Assembly (NCBI RefSeq): GCF_030065885.1
Contig: NZ_JASJCS010000006.1
Coordinates: 16,469 to 80,468, forward strand
Reading direction: 5' to 3'
Source: Ilumatobacter sp.
GTDB taxonomy: Bacteria > Actinomycetota > Acidimicrobiia > Acidimicrobiales > Ilumatobacteraceae
DNA: 64,000 bases
Shown: piece by piece, positions 8,565 through 17,681 of the stretch
How positions within the stretch are numbered: the first letter of the stretch is position 1
How the letters are laid out: each line of letters opens with the position of its first letter
Notes under the pieces: generated by a model
What the model was told of the DNA's origin: nothing
The model's database searches: none
Seen by the model: only the letters and a program-made list of their open reading frames with translations
Translations under genes and position numbers: made by a program

Positions 8565-9542
8565 CTACCCGGCGCCGAGGACGGTGCGCACGGCGTCGAC
8601 GACCTCGTCGTGGAAGCGGCCGTTCGTCGCCACGATGCCGCTGTTGCGCTCGAGGCGCCGGCCGTGCCGGAAGTCGAGCGGCTCGCCGTCGACATCGGTG
8701 ACGCGGCCACCGGCCTGTTCGACGACGAACTTGCCGGCGGCGTGGTCCCAGATCTTCTCGCGGTAGTCGGCGCGCGTCGGCAGCCGGAGATAGATCGACG
8801 CGTCACCACGTGCGACGGCTGCGTACTTGCACTGGCTGTCGATGCGGTATGGCTCGGAGGTGATACCGAGCAGCTCAGCGATGCGAGCCGCTTGACCGTG
8901 GTCCGAGTGACCTGACTCGACCGACTCGCAGAACCGTGCCGACGACACGAGGGCGGTCTCGGCAACGTGAACCAGCTCCGCTTCGCGCGAGGCGCCGAAG
9001 AAGGCGTCGCAGTGCCCGTCGGCAGCGATGAAGACGGCGCCCCGTGAGCCGTCGGCGTTCGGCAGGTTCGGGCAGCCGAGCAGGCCGAGGATCACCTCGC
9101 CGCGTTCGACGAGTGCCAACGCGATCGCGTACTGATCGCCGCGCAGGAACCCCTTCGTCCCGTCGATCGGGTCGAGCGTCCAGTAGCGATCGGACGTGCC
9201 GTCTGCATCGGCGGCGGCGATGAACCCGACCACGTCGGCCGGCGCGATCTCGTCGCCCGCCTGCTCACGCACGAGGCCGACGACGCCGTCTCGCAACGTG
9301 TTCGAACGATCGCCTTCGAGATCGCCGGCTTGCTCCTCGCCGACGATGTCGACGTCGCCGAGCTCGCGCGTCAACGTCATCGCGACCACCGCTTGCGCGG
9401 CGAAGTCGGCGACGGTGACCGGGCTGTCGTCACCCTTCGTCAACGTCTGCCCGTCTGCGAGGCGGCCCTGCGTGCGGTCGCACAGCTCGGAGGCGGCAGC
9501 GATCGCCGCCAGTGCTGCTGCGCGTTCGGTGTCACTGACCAA
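8565..9542 (-). CDS. cysQ: 3'(2'),5'-bisphosphate nucleotidase (CysQ/HAL2-like inositol monophosphatase family)
   Basis: 325 aa, closer in length to eukaryotic HAL2/SAL1 than to E. coli CysQ. Metal-binding motifs of the inositol monophosphatase fold: VGEEQ, DPIDGTKGF and WDHAAG. It hydrolyses PAP, the inhibitory by-product of PAPS use, to AMP, which fits the sulfate-activation neighbours. The start is TTG at 9542, supported by GGAGG 6 bases upstream; it overlaps the end of the rrf2 gene by 11 bases, so translation is probably coupled. Alternative activities on inositol phosphates are possible, but the context favours PAP. Confidence 0.88.
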   Translation of the reverse strand: MVSDTERAAALAAIAAASELCDRTQGRLADGQTLTKGDDSPVTVADFAAQAVVAMTLTRELGDVDIVGEEQAGDLEGDRSNTLRDGVVGLVREQAGDEIAPADVVGFIAAADADGTSDRYWTLDPIDGTKGFLRGDQYAIALALVERGEVILGLLGCPNLPNADGSRGAVFIAADGHCDAFFGASREAELVHVAETALVSSARFCESVESGHSDHGQAARIAELLGITSEPYRIDSQCKYAAVARGDASIYLRLPTRADYREKIWDHAAGKFVVEQAGGRVTDVDGEPLDFRHGRRLERNSGIVATNGRFHDEVVDAVRTVLGAG

Positions 9543-9999
9543 AGCGTTCCTCCGTCGATCGGCGGTACTCGGTGGCGAGCTCGACGACCGGTGCCGGCAG
9601 CTGCCCGGCGACCAGGTCGGCCACGGTGACGGTCTCGAGCACCCTGCGCAGGCTGCCCCGGATCGCCATCCAGACCTGCGGGAGCGCCTCGACGGGAGGT
9701 GCGTAGTCGAGGCCCCGAAGGCTCTCGTCGTGCACGTCGGCGAGCGGCCCGTCGACGGCGCGGAACACGTCGGCGAGCGAGATCTCGGCCGCCGGTCGCG
9801 AGAGGGCGAAACCCCCGTCGGGGCCCCGCTTGGAGCGCACGAGCTCGGCGCGCTTCAGGTCACGCAGGATGTCGAGCAGGTACTTCAGCGAGATGTCCTG
9901 CCGGGTGGCGATCGCGTCGGCCTTGACCGACCCGCCGTCGCCGACCGCCAGCTCGCCCATCGCCCGTACGGCGTTGTCGACCCGCTCGGAGATCCGCAT
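9532..9999 (-). CDS. Rrf2-family transcriptional regulator without cysteines
   Basis: 155 aa with the Rrf2 winged-helix signature: MRISERVDNAVRAMGELAV, IATRQDISLKYLLDILRDL, then VRSKRGPDGGFALSRPAAE and ISLADVFRAVDGPL. It contains no cysteine at all, so it cannot carry the iron-sulfur cluster of IscR, NsrR or RsrR and is more like the cysteine-metabolism repressor CymR, which senses through a partner. It is upstream of and overlaps cysQ; the likely regulon is the adjacent sulfate genes (inference). Confidence 0.88.
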   Translation of the reverse strand: MRISERVDNAVRAMGELAVGDGGSVKADAIATRQDISLKYLLDILRDLKRAELVRSKRGPDGGFALSRPAAEISLADVFRAVDGPLADVHDESLRGLDYAPPVEALPQVWMAIRGSLRRVLETVTVADLVAGQLPAPVVELATEYRRSTEERFGQ

Positions 10000-10076
10000 C
10001 CATGCCGACGCTACCGGCAGCGGACTGCCGGCGCCCTCGGAATCACCAGGCGGCCGGCGACGTTGTACCTGGCGTG

Positions 10077-10424
10077 ATGGTGCACAAGATCCAACAGGCC
10101 GCGACCCGGGAAGCGTTCCGGACGCTCAACCGGTTCGTCGTTCCCGCCGTCGAGCGGGGCCTCGCGAACCCGCTGCCGATCGGCACGGGGGCCGTGGTGG
10201 TCGAGACCACCGGCCGCGTCTCCGGCCAACCGCGCAGGGTGCCGTTGCTCGCCGCCCGGGTCGGCGACCGCCTGCTGGTCAGCACCGTCCGACCGGACTC
10301 CCAGTGGTTCGCCAACCTCGAGGCCGACCCCGACGCATCGGTGCGGTTGTTCGGCGAGGACCGGCCGGCCACCGCGAGGCTGCGCCGCGGTCCCCTCAAC
10401 GTGGCCGTGCTGACCACCCGTTGA
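10077..10424 (+). CDS. Deazaflavin (F420)-dependent nitroreductase family (DDN-type) protein
   Basis: 115 aa. A short N-terminal helix (FRTLNRFVVPAVERGLANP) precedes the split-beta-barrel core with VVETTGRVSGQPRRVPLLAAR and VSTVRPDSQWFANLEADPDA, the F420-binding signatures of the DDN/FDOR-A family. It is likely to use F420H2 for reduction of an unknown substrate. The C-terminus is short, ending soon after the core. It is convergent with the large BTAD protein gene, whose stop begins one base after this one ends. Confidence 0.8.
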   Translation: MVHKIQQAATREAFRTLNRFVVPAVERGLANPLPIGTGAVVVETTGRVSGQPRRVPLLAARVGDRLLVSTVRPDSQWFANLEADPDASVRLFGEDRPATARLRRGPLNVAVLTTR

Positions 10425-13400
10425 TCAGACGACCGACGAGCAGCTCGACATGTCGAGCCGGTACTGCTCACGTTCGTCGCAGGTGAGCTCGCGCACGTAG
10501 CGGTTGGCGCGCAGCCACTCCACGAGCTCGTCGAGCGACGTGTCGACGCCCTGCCACTCGATGAGCTCGCCGTCCGAGCCGCCCGAGTACACGGTCTGAC
10601 CGTCGGGACCGAACGCGACATCGAACACGTACGAGTGATGCGCGGTCAGCCGGTGCAGCTCCTCACCGGTCATCAGATCCCACACGATGACGCCGCCATC
10701 GGCAGCGCTGGAGATCAACGAGCGGCCGTCGGGGCTGATGTCGAGTCCCCACACCTGATCGCCGTGCCCCTCGTACCGGCGGAGCACCGCCCCCGTCTCG
10801 ATGTCCCAGCGCATCAGCGTGCCGTCGTACGAGGCGGTCAGGAGGGATGCGTCACCGGGCCCGAACGCGACGTTGAGCACCGGAGCGACGTGCCCCTCGA
10901 AGCGGCGGATCTCCTGGCCGGTCTCCATGTCCCAGAGGATCGCGACCCACTGGCTGGCCGACCCGGTGACCGCCAGGCTGCCGTCGGCGCTGACGTCGAT
11001 GTTGGTCACGTCGTGGTCGATGTCGAACCGCCGGATCTCCTCGCCGGTCTCGACATCCCAGAGGATGAGGTCCCCCACCTGGTTGAAGTCGCGCAGGCTC
11101 TGCGATCCGCTGAGCGCCGCGCGCCCGTCTGGGGTGAACGCGACAGCCCTGACGTACGTCACGTGCCCCTCGAATCGGTGGAGCTCACGGCCCGTCTCGA
11201 GATCGAACAGGACCAGGCTGGTCGCGTCGCTCGCGGCGGTCGGGTCCTCGGCACAGGCCAACACCCGCGACCGCGTGGCGTCGGCGGTCGACGGTTCGAC
11301 GGCCAGGCAGGCGGGTGAGACCGGGATGCCATCGCCGACCAGGCGATCTGCGACACGTCCGTCGCTCGCATCCCAGACGAGGACGTCGCCCGTTCCCATG
11401 CCGCTGTAGACGTGGCGGCCGTCATCGCTCACGGCGATGGCCTCCATCGCCATGCCGGTCGTGTCGAACCGGCGAGGCGCTACGTGGCCCGCCAGGTTCC
11501 ATACGCGAACCGTTCGGTCCGAAGCCGCCGTCACCGCCACCTGGCTCGCCGGGTCGACGGCGATGGCATGGATGTCACCCACCAGGTCGCTCTCGCCACC
11601 ATGGCCGCTCAACCGTCCCCGCTCCTGCCATCGCGCCAGATCCAACTCGCGAAGGTCGGTCTTCACGGTCACGTAGGCGGTCCGGCCGTCCGGCGTGATC
11701 GCGACGCTCTTCGGTGGCGCCCCGAACTCCTGCCGCTCGGTCTCGAGTCCGGTCTCCAGGCTCCACGCCCGAAGCGACAGGTCGAAGGCGACCGACAGCA
11801 CCATGTCGCCGTCGGGGTGGACCGCCACGTCCTCGACGGCTGCCACGTGACCCTCGAAGGTCCGGATGGGATCGCCCGAGTCCAGGTCCCAGAGGATCAG
11901 GGTCGTGTCGTTCGCGGCTGAGACCGCCATCGCACCCGGGTGATCGCCCGGCACGCAGGCCACACTGGTGACACCGGCCGCGTGGCCTCGCAGTCGGTGA
12001 ATGCGCTCGCCGGTTCCGACATCCCACAGGATCAGGGTCGAGTCGTCCGATCCGCTGAGCGCGGTCGCGCCGCTCGGGCCGAACGCCACTGCGTTGACGC
12101 CTCCATCGTGGCCGGAGAAGCGGCGAATCGACGTGCCGGTCTCGATGTCCCACAGGATCAGCGTGCCGTCGCCGGACGCAGAGAGCGCCGTGGTGCCGTC
12201 CGGGCCGAACGCCACGTCGTTGACCCATCCGGTGTGGCCGTCGAGGCGTCGCACCTCGAAGGCGCCCTCGACGTCCCACAGGATCAGCTCGCCCGTTGCG
12301 CAGTCGCCCTCCGGGTCGAGCTCGCCACAACTCCCCGAGAGCAGCAGGCGGGCATCCGGGCTCACCGCAGCGGCGCGCACCTGGTCGCTGTGGCCGGTCA
12401 GGACCGCCTGTGTGCCCGGCGCCTGGGCGACCATCGACAGCGTGCGCTCGATCTCGGCCGGCGGGTCGTCGATCGCGATCGCCTCCAGCGCCAGCGCAAC
12501 GGCGAGATCGGGTTCGCCGTTGCGCACGGCGGCCGCAGCCTCCGAGGCCAGCACGAGGCTCTGGTTGACCTCGGCCTCCCGCCTCGCCGTGGAGCGAGCC
12601 GTGAGCGCGATCACCGCCAGCACGATCGCGATCGCAAGGCCACCGGCGAGCATCAGCATCGTCCACCGCCGACGCCGCTCGACGTCGGCGAGGCGTCCGT
12701 CCCGCACCGCAGCGCTCGCAGCGACGAAGTCGCGCTCGTCGCGGCTCAGCTCGCGGCCACGCTCGGCCACCCACGTCTCAGCCTGCGAGAGCGGCGCGCC
12801 TCGTAGCAGCGCACCCTCGTCGTGACCACTCGTGTCCCACGCCCGGCGGGCGGCGCGGAGACCCTCCTGCCACGACCGGAACGTTCGATCCTCGTCGAGC
12901 CACCTCCGGAGGCGTCCCCAGCGCTGGATCAACGCCTCGTGGACCACCTCTACGGTCTCCCCTCCGAGGGCATCACGCCCGGTGACGACCAGGCGTTCAT
13001 CGGCGAGGTGTTGCACGAGCTTCGCGTTGTCCTCGCCGAGCTCGGCAAGCGTCGCGACCCGCCGCGTGTCCTCGGTGCCGTCACCGGGTCGCACCAGCTG
13101 CTCCAGCATGAAGCGAGCCTGCGCCTGGTCCTGCTCCGCCAGCCGATCGAAGACCTCGTCGGCGTAGATGGCGAGCGCACCCTCCACCCGGCCGATCGCG
13201 TCGTACGCATCGTGGGTCAGCATGCCGCCGTCGCGATGCTCCCACAGCAGCGTGAGCGCGAACTCGAGCATCGGCAACGCACCCGGCTCATCCGCCACGT
13301 CGTCCAGCAGCCGCTCGACGAGGCCGGCCTCGAACGCTGCGCCCTGACGCTCGGCCGGCAACTCGATCGCGGCACGGAGCTCGTCGCGGTTCATCGGCCC

Positions 13401-14813
13401 GAGCATCAGGACGCGGTCCTGCAGCACGTCGGCGAAGCGACGCTGTGCCAGCGCGTGACCCATGAAATCCGCCCGGAGGGTCGCGACGAGCGAGCAGTGC
13501 GGCCCGGTCGACGAACCGACCGCTTCCAGCAGACACTCCACGAACGGGTGCGCCGCCTCCGGTTCGGTTGCGAGGGTGTAGAGCTCCTCGGCCTGATCGA
13601 TCACCAGCAGCAGCCGCGACGCATCCCGGTGCCGCGCGAGCGCCTGCGCGACGGCGTCGGAGACGGGGACATCACCGCTCCGGAACGCCCTCGCGAGCGT
13701 GCGGGATTCGATCAGCCTCGCGGTCTCGTCCAGGTCGGGTTCGAGCATCGCGACCAGTTCGCCGGCGAGCACGTGGAACGGCTGGGAACCCGGCCGGAGC
13801 ACCAGCGTCGACCACTCGGGATCCTGGCGCAGCCTCGGCAGCAGTCCGGCGAACACGGCTGATGTCTTGCCGGAACCGGACGAGCCCACCACGACGGTGA
13901 CCGGCTGCTCGCCGACGGTGCGGGCCAAGCTGTCGACGAAGCGCTCGCGGCCACAGAAGAACGCCGCGTCCGATTCCCGGAACGGCGCCAACCCGCGGTA
14001 CGGGCAGGGGCCGACCTCCCGCCCCGCCGCCTCGGCCGACATCGGGAGCGCGATCGCTGCAGCGACGAGTTGCTCTCCGTTGCGGATCCGTTCGTGAAGC
14101 CGGCGGGTCTCCGGCTCCGGCTCGACGCCGAGGTCGTCCGACAGCATGCGGGTCACCGCCTCGAACTGGGCGAGGGCAGCGCCGCGCTGCCCGTTCAGGG
14201 CCAGCAGCCGCATCAGCTGCCGATGGGCACCCTCGTCCCAGCGATCCACCTCCACGCGGTGCCAGGCGTGCACCAGCGCATCGTCGTACTCGGCCGTCGA
14301 TTCGTACCGGTCGGCGAGACGTCCGAGCATGGAGGAGACCCCGCGGGCGAAGCGCTCGCGTCGGGCGAGCGCCCAGCTCTCGAAGGCTTCGGCGTCGGGG
14401 ATCGAGAACCCGTCGAGGAAGCCTCCGGCGTAGCAGCTCGCCACGGATTCGAGCCGCTCGACCGTGGTCTCCCCGCCCATCGCGTCGAGGACGTCGCGTG
14501 CATCCACTTCGGCATCGGCACCGAGATTGAACCCGATCGTCTGCCGGGTGATCAGGAGGAACGGAGGTTGCGCCACCGTGTCGCCGATCGCGCGGCGGAG
14601 ATCCGCCAGTGCTCGCCGCAGGTTGGCGCGCGCCGCCCGCTCGGGCTGGTCGGCCCAGAGCAGCCCGGCGAGGGCCTCTCGGCGATGGGGCACGTCGGCC
14701 TCGACAGCCAGGTATGCGAGGAGCGCGCGCGCCTTGTCGGTGGCGAACGCGGCGGGTTCGCCGGCCACGTCGACCTGCATCGGTCCGAACAGGCGTATCG
14801 AGAGCTGAGCCAT
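10425..14813 (-). CDS. SARP/BTAD - STAND NTPase - transmembrane - WD40 repeat signalling protein
   Basis: 1462 aa. An OmpR-like winged helix (about 1-95, LSIRLFGPMQVDVAG) and a bacterial transcriptional activator domain (about 97-245, ending DDLGVEPEPETRRLHERI) are followed by a STAND/AAA ATPase introduced by 'PYRGLAPFRESDAAFFCGRE', with Walker A VVGSSGSGKTSAVFAG (about 305-320) and Walker B LLLVIDQAEELY. One membrane helix follows near residue 715 (MLMLAGGLAIAIVLAVIAL), then about 13 WD40 repeats to the end (LILWDVETG units). The ATG at 14813 has GGAGGG 6 bases upstream. Architecture suggests an ATP-dependent sensor-switch that tethers a DNA-binding domain at the membrane with the WD40 propellers outside or as a lid. 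Ligand and targets unknown. Divergent from the lipoprotein gene at 14974. Confidence 0.88.
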   Translation of the reverse strand: MAQLSIRLFGPMQVDVAGEPAAFATDKARALLAYLAVEADVPHRREALAGLLWADQPERAARANLRRALADLRRAIGDTVAQPPFLLITRQTIGFNLGADAEVDARDVLDAMGGETTVERLESVASCYAGGFLDGFSIPDAEAFESWALARRERFARGVSSMLGRLADRYESTAEYDDALVHAWHRVEVDRWDEGAHRQLMRLLALNGQRGAALAQFEAVTRMLSDDLGVEPEPETRRLHERIRNGEQLVAAAIALPMSAEAAGREVGPCPYRGLAPFRESDAAFFCGRERFVDSLARTVGEQPVTVVVGSSGSGKTSAVFAGLLPRLRQDPEWSTLVLRPGSQPFHVLAGELVAMLEPDLDETARLIESRTLARAFRSGDVPVSDAVAQALARHRDASRLLLVIDQAEELYTLATEPEAAHPFVECLLEAVGSSTGPHCSLVATLRADFMGHALAQRRFADVLQDRVLMLGPMNRDELRAAIELPAERQGAAFEAGLVERLLDDVADEPGALPMLEFALTLLWEHRDGGMLTHDAYDAIGRVEGALAIYADEVFDRLAEQDQAQARFMLEQLVRPGDGTEDTRRVATLAELGEDNAKLVQHLADERLVVTGRDALGGETVEVVHEALIQRWGRLRRWLDEDRTFRSWQEGLRAARRAWDTSGHDEGALLRGAPLSQAETWVAERGRELSRDERDFVAASAAVRDGRLADVERRRRWTMLMLAGGLAIAIVLAVIALTARSTARREAEVNQSLVLASEAAAAVRNGEPDLAVALALEAIAIDDPPAEIERTLSMVAQAPGTQAVLTGHSDQVRAAAVSPDARLLLSGSCGELDPEGDCATGELILWDVEGAFEVRRLDGHTGWVNDVAFGPDGTTALSASGDGTLILWDIETGTSIRRFSGHDGGVNAVAFGPSGATALSGSDDSTLILWDVGTGERIHRLRGHAAGVTSVACVPGDHPGAMAVSAANDTTLILWDLDSGDPIRTFEGHVAAVEDVAVHPDGDMVLSVAFDLSLRAWSLETGLETERQEFGAPPKSVAITPDGRTAYVTVKTDLRELDLARWQERGRLSGHGGESDLVGDIHAIAVDPASQVAVTAASDRTVRVWNLAGHVAPRRFDTTGMAMEAIAVSDDGRHVYSGMGTGDVLVWDASDGRVADRLVGDGIPVSPACLAVEPSTADATRSRVLACAEDPTAASDATSLVLFDLETGRELHRFEGHVTYVRAVAFTPDGRAALSGSQSLRDFNQVGDLILWDVETGEEIRRFDIDHDVTNIDVSADGSLAVTGSASQWVAILWDMETGQEIRRFEGHVAPVLNVAFGPGDASLLTASYDGTLMRWDIETGAVLRRYEGHGDQVWGLDISPDGRSLISSAADGGVIVWDLMTGEELHRLTAHHSYVFDVAFGPDGQTVYSGGSDGELIEWQGVDTSLDELVEWLRANRYVRELTCDEREQYRLDMSSCSSVV

Positions 14814-14973
14814 GCGCCGCCCTCCGTGCGACCGCACGAACGTCGTACCTCGATTATGCGCAGCTCACCGGAGCGCCGGACGGAGATTTCACGTTGCACG
14901 GACGACCTCATCACGGTCGTTCGGTACCGGTGAGCTTGCGGGGCACACCGAGGGCCCGCAGGGAGGCAGAGTC

Positions 14974-15804
14974 ATGAAGAGGACGATGATGCTGTTGAGC
15001 GCGCCGGTGTTGCTGCTGGTCGCATGTGGGTCGGAGACCGACGCAGGTGAGTTGGTCGTCGACGCGGCGGAGCCCTGGAACAGCGGCGATCTCGACGCTG
15101 CGCTCGACTTCTACGCCGACGGCGCGACGGTGTCGCTCGAAGGATTGGAGGGGGCTTTCCCCGCCGAGCACTACGTCGGCAGGGCGGAACTGGCCGGCTG
15201 GTTCGAGGAGCTGCAGGCGGGGAACTTCCAGGTCGACGTGGAGGTGGTCGACGTCGACGGCAACCTCGTCACGACCGAGACCAAGACCTGGCTGGACGAG
15301 ACCCGTGCAGCCGGACTGGCCCCGCTGATCGCCACCGAGGTGTACACGGTCGAGGACGGCAAGATCCAGAGCAAGACATGGGCGCTGACCGAGGAATCGA
15401 AGGCTGCGATCGCCGACCTCGCACCACCGGCGCCCGCAGGGCCGATCCCCGTCAGCGTGCAGTTCGACGGTGAGACCTGCGCGTACGACGGCCCCGACCA
15501 GGCTGCCGTCGGGACGCAACTGCGCTTCGAACTCGGGGCCACCGCCGGCGACGAGGATGTGGCGCTCATCGTCGGCCGGGTCACGGCCGGTACGACCTGG
15601 GACGAGGTCGTCGAGTATGCGGCGACGCATCCCGCCACCGAGGGACAACCACCTCCATTCGCGGAGCCCGGCTACAAGATCAGGATGGGCGTCGGTCTCT
15701 TGCTCGTGCCGCTCGACACCGCGGGCGACTACGTGGTCCAGTGTGCGACCGCGCCCCACAGCACCGATGCGGTGTTCCCGGCGACGTTCATCGAGGCCGC
15801 TTGA
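14974..15804 (+). CDS. Lipoprotein with SnoaL-like domain
   Basis: 276 aa, ATG with GGGAGG 9 bases upstream. The signal sequence has a lipobox (LLLVAC|G). Residues about 30-145 look like a SnoaL/NTF2 domain (AAEPWNSGDLDAALDFYADG, IATEVYTVEDGKIQSKTW). The remainder is a beta-rich domain (about 155-276) with two cysteines (DGETCAYDGPD and DYVVQCATAPH) that could pair. Function unknown; extracytoplasmic. It is divergent from the BTAD-STAND regulator, which may control it, and is followed by a strong terminator. Confidence 0.78.
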   Translation: MKRTMMLLSAPVLLLVACGSETDAGELVVDAAEPWNSGDLDAALDFYADGATVSLEGLEGAFPAEHYVGRAELAGWFEELQAGNFQVDVEVVDVDGNLVTTETKTWLDETRAAGLAPLIATEVYTVEDGKIQSKTWALTEESKAAIADLAPPAPAGPIPVSVQFDGETCAYDGPDQAAVGTQLRFELGATAGDEDVALIVGRVTAGTTWDEVVEYAATHPATEGQPPPFAEPGYKIRMGVGLLLVPLDTAGDYVVQCATAPHSTDAVFPATFIEAA

Positions 15805-15831
15805 CCGACGGACGACATGATCGTGCCGCCA

Positions 15832-15859
15832 CGGGGGTGACGGGTGACCGTCACCCCCG
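15832..15859 (+). terminator. Strong hairpin terminator
   Basis: Arms CGGGGGTGACG and CGTCACCCCCG, perfectly complementary over 11 bases around GGTGAC, 27 bases after the lipoprotein stop codon. Confidence 0.75.
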
Positions 15860-15961
15860 GCGCCTGCGGGCCGCAGTCGACGCTTGTTGTCCGGGTCCTG
15901 GAGGAGTAGGTGTGGAAGTGGGCCCGGCAGCGGGCCGGGCCGGCGTGTGCGGAGGTGCGTG

Positions 15962-16810
15962 ATGCGGACGGTGACGATCCGAGTGCGGTCCTTGCTGTGG
16001 TTCGCCACCGGTGTCGTCCTCGCGGTCGTGGCGACCGCGGTGGTGATGAACACCTGGAGGGTCGAGGCCGCGCCCGGCGACGACGACACGACGTTCGTGC
16101 CCATGCAACCGTGTCGGCTGATCGACACACGCACACCCCAGGACGACATCTGGGGCCCGAACGTGACGCAGTCGCTGCCGGCCCACGGGACGAACGGTCG
16201 CTGCACCATCCCGTTCGACGCGACGGGCCTGTCGATGAACGTGACTGCGTTCGAGGCGACCGAACCGACGCACCTGACGATCTGGCCCGACGACGAGACG
16301 AGGCCGGAGGTGTCGAGCCTCAACCCGGTGCCCGGTCAGCCGCCGACACCCAACGCCGTGACCACCGAGCTGTCCCCGGGCGGCCGGTTCAAGGTGTTCA
16401 ACCTCGCCGGGCACGTTCACGTCATCATCGACGTCAACGGCTACTACACGGCGAGCTCGCTGCAGGAGCTCTCGACGCGGGTCGAGCAGATCGAGCCGTC
16501 GATGCGGTTCGCGCAGGTCGACGCCGACCCGGGTACCGCATCGTTGCTCCGGGGCAACGGCGTGCGGTCGGTGCACCACTCGCTCGCTGGCTTGTACCAG
16601 GTCGACTTCGACGACCCCGTCGACCGCTGCGCATGGCTCGCCACCCGCAACAGCATCGACCCGACCGGCGTGCCGACCCCGGGCGAGATCACCGTCGAGT
16701 TGCGGACCCCGACCGATCGACGGTCGTTGTGGGTCAGGACCTACGACAGCACCGGCAAACAGATCGACATGACGAACCCCGACGGCTTCAGCCTCCACGT
16801 GATGTGTTGA
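15962..16810 (+). CDS. Secreted/anchored protein with 'PCRLIDTR' domain
   Basis: 282 aa; ATG preceded by GGAGG. An N-terminal membrane segment (about 10-30, LLWFATGVVLAVVATAVVM) leads to an extracellular domain beginning FVPMQPCRLIDTRTP, a signature common in secreted actinobacterial proteins, with 'LSMNVTAFEATEPTHLTIWP', 'NLAGHVHVIIDVNGYY' and a short predicted coiled region (LQELSTRVEQIE). The C-terminal 100 residues form a further domain ending in Cys. Cysteines at CRLID, GRCTIP, DRCAW and HVMC could make disulfides. Role unknown; probably surface-associated. Confidence 0.75.
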   Translation: MRTVTIRVRSLLWFATGVVLAVVATAVVMNTWRVEAAPGDDDTTFVPMQPCRLIDTRTPQDDIWGPNVTQSLPAHGTNGRCTIPFDATGLSMNVTAFEATEPTHLTIWPDDETRPEVSSLNPVPGQPPTPNAVTTELSPGGRFKVFNLAGHVHVIIDVNGYYTASSLQELSTRVEQIEPSMRFAQVDADPGTASLLRGNGVRSVHHSLAGLYQVDFDDPVDRCAWLATRNSIDPTGVPTPGEITVELRTPTDRRSLWVRTYDSTGKQIDMTNPDGFSLHVMC

Positions 16811-16858
16811 CCGGCTTCGCTTGACCTCGGCGATCCTGGACGGGATAGACCGGAGGTA

Positions 16859-17596
16859 GTGACGAGCACACGACACCGGATCACGATCGGCTCGTGGTTC
16901 CAGGGCCCGACCGGATCCGGGCAGGGAGGCTGGACCGCCCAGAGATTCGCCGAACGCCTCGACGGCCCGGCGACGTTCGCGATCAAGGCCCCGGTCCCGC
17001 TCGACACCGAGCTCACCGTCGTGGCCGATGACGGCGGTCGCCGACTCCTCGCCGACCAGAGCGGTGAGAAGCCGGCGATCGTGATGATCGCCGAGCCGTG
17101 GGTGCCCCGCTTCCCGACCACGGCCGCGGTGAGCATCGAAGACGCTGCCGAGGCTCGGGCCCGGTTCGACTCGCTCGTCGACGAACACCCGGTGCCGTTC
17201 TGCTTCTCCTGCGGTACTCAGCAGGACTCGATGCGCGTCCACGCGGGCCCGCTCGACGACGATCACCACGGGCGCTTCGCCACCGATTGGCGGGTCCCCG
17301 ACTGGGCGGCCAGCGACGACGGCCGGTTGGACGAGGGCGCTCTGTGGGCCGCTCTCGACTGCACGGCCGCGTGGTACGTCGGCTACTCCCGCAAGCCGCG
17401 CCTCGCGCTGACCGTGCAGTACGCGGTCGAGGTGCTCGAGCCGCTCGAACCGGGCGCCACCTACGCGCTCGTCGGATGGTCGGGCGATCACGATCCCGAC
17501 TGGGACGGTCGGAAGCGCCATGGTGCGTCGGCTGCGTTCGCGGCCGACGGCACCTGCGTGGCCCGCTCCGTGAGCTTCTGGATCGCCAGCGTGTGA
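16859..17596 (+). CDS. Hotdog-fold (thioesterase superfamily-like) protein
   Basis: 245 aa from GTG. The layout suggests a double-hotdog protein: an N-terminal half with 'QGPTGSGQGGWTAQRFAERL' resembling the substrate-entry helix of hotdog acyl-CoA thioesterases, and a C-terminal half with 'DEGALWAALDCTAAWYVGY' and 'ALTVQYAVEVLEPLEPGATY'. Between them 'PVPFCFSCGTQQDSMRVH' contains a CxxC that might bind metal. Probable acyl-CoA binding or hydrolysis, in keeping with the enoyl-CoA hydratase downstream. Specific substrate unknown. Confidence 0.65.
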   Translation: MTSTRHRITIGSWFQGPTGSGQGGWTAQRFAERLDGPATFAIKAPVPLDTELTVVADDGGRRLLADQSGEKPAIVMIAEPWVPRFPTTAAVSIEDAAEARARFDSLVDEHPVPFCFSCGTQQDSMRVHAGPLDDDHHGRFATDWRVPDWAASDDGRLDEGALWAALDCTAAWYVGYSRKPRLALTVQYAVEVLEPLEPGATYALVGWSGDHDPDWDGRKRHGASAAFAADGTCVARSVSFWIASV

Positions 17597-17602
17597 TGAA
17601 CG

Positions 17603-17613
17603 GTGCCAGACAC
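17603..17613. repeat. Short palindrome GTGCCAGACAC
   Basis: An 11-base near-palindrome of the GTGYCWGRCAC family in the gap between the hotdog and hydrolase genes; see the related copies at 7426, 18491 and 56371. Confidence 0.4.
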
Positions 17614-17681
17614 GGATCGCGCCACGGGAACGCCTGCTCGCGCCGGATCGGCGGTCGCCGACGATCGGCTACCGTTCGGCG

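Noticed and set aside
9532..9999. Iron-sulfur IscR/NsrR
   Set aside because: The Rrf2 protein contains no cysteine.
15910..16824. GTG frame with GGAGGAG upstream, opposite frame to the 'PCRLIDTR' protein
   Set aside because: Arg/Asp-rich shadow; the overlapping frame has a membrane segment, a known domain signature and its own GGAGG site.
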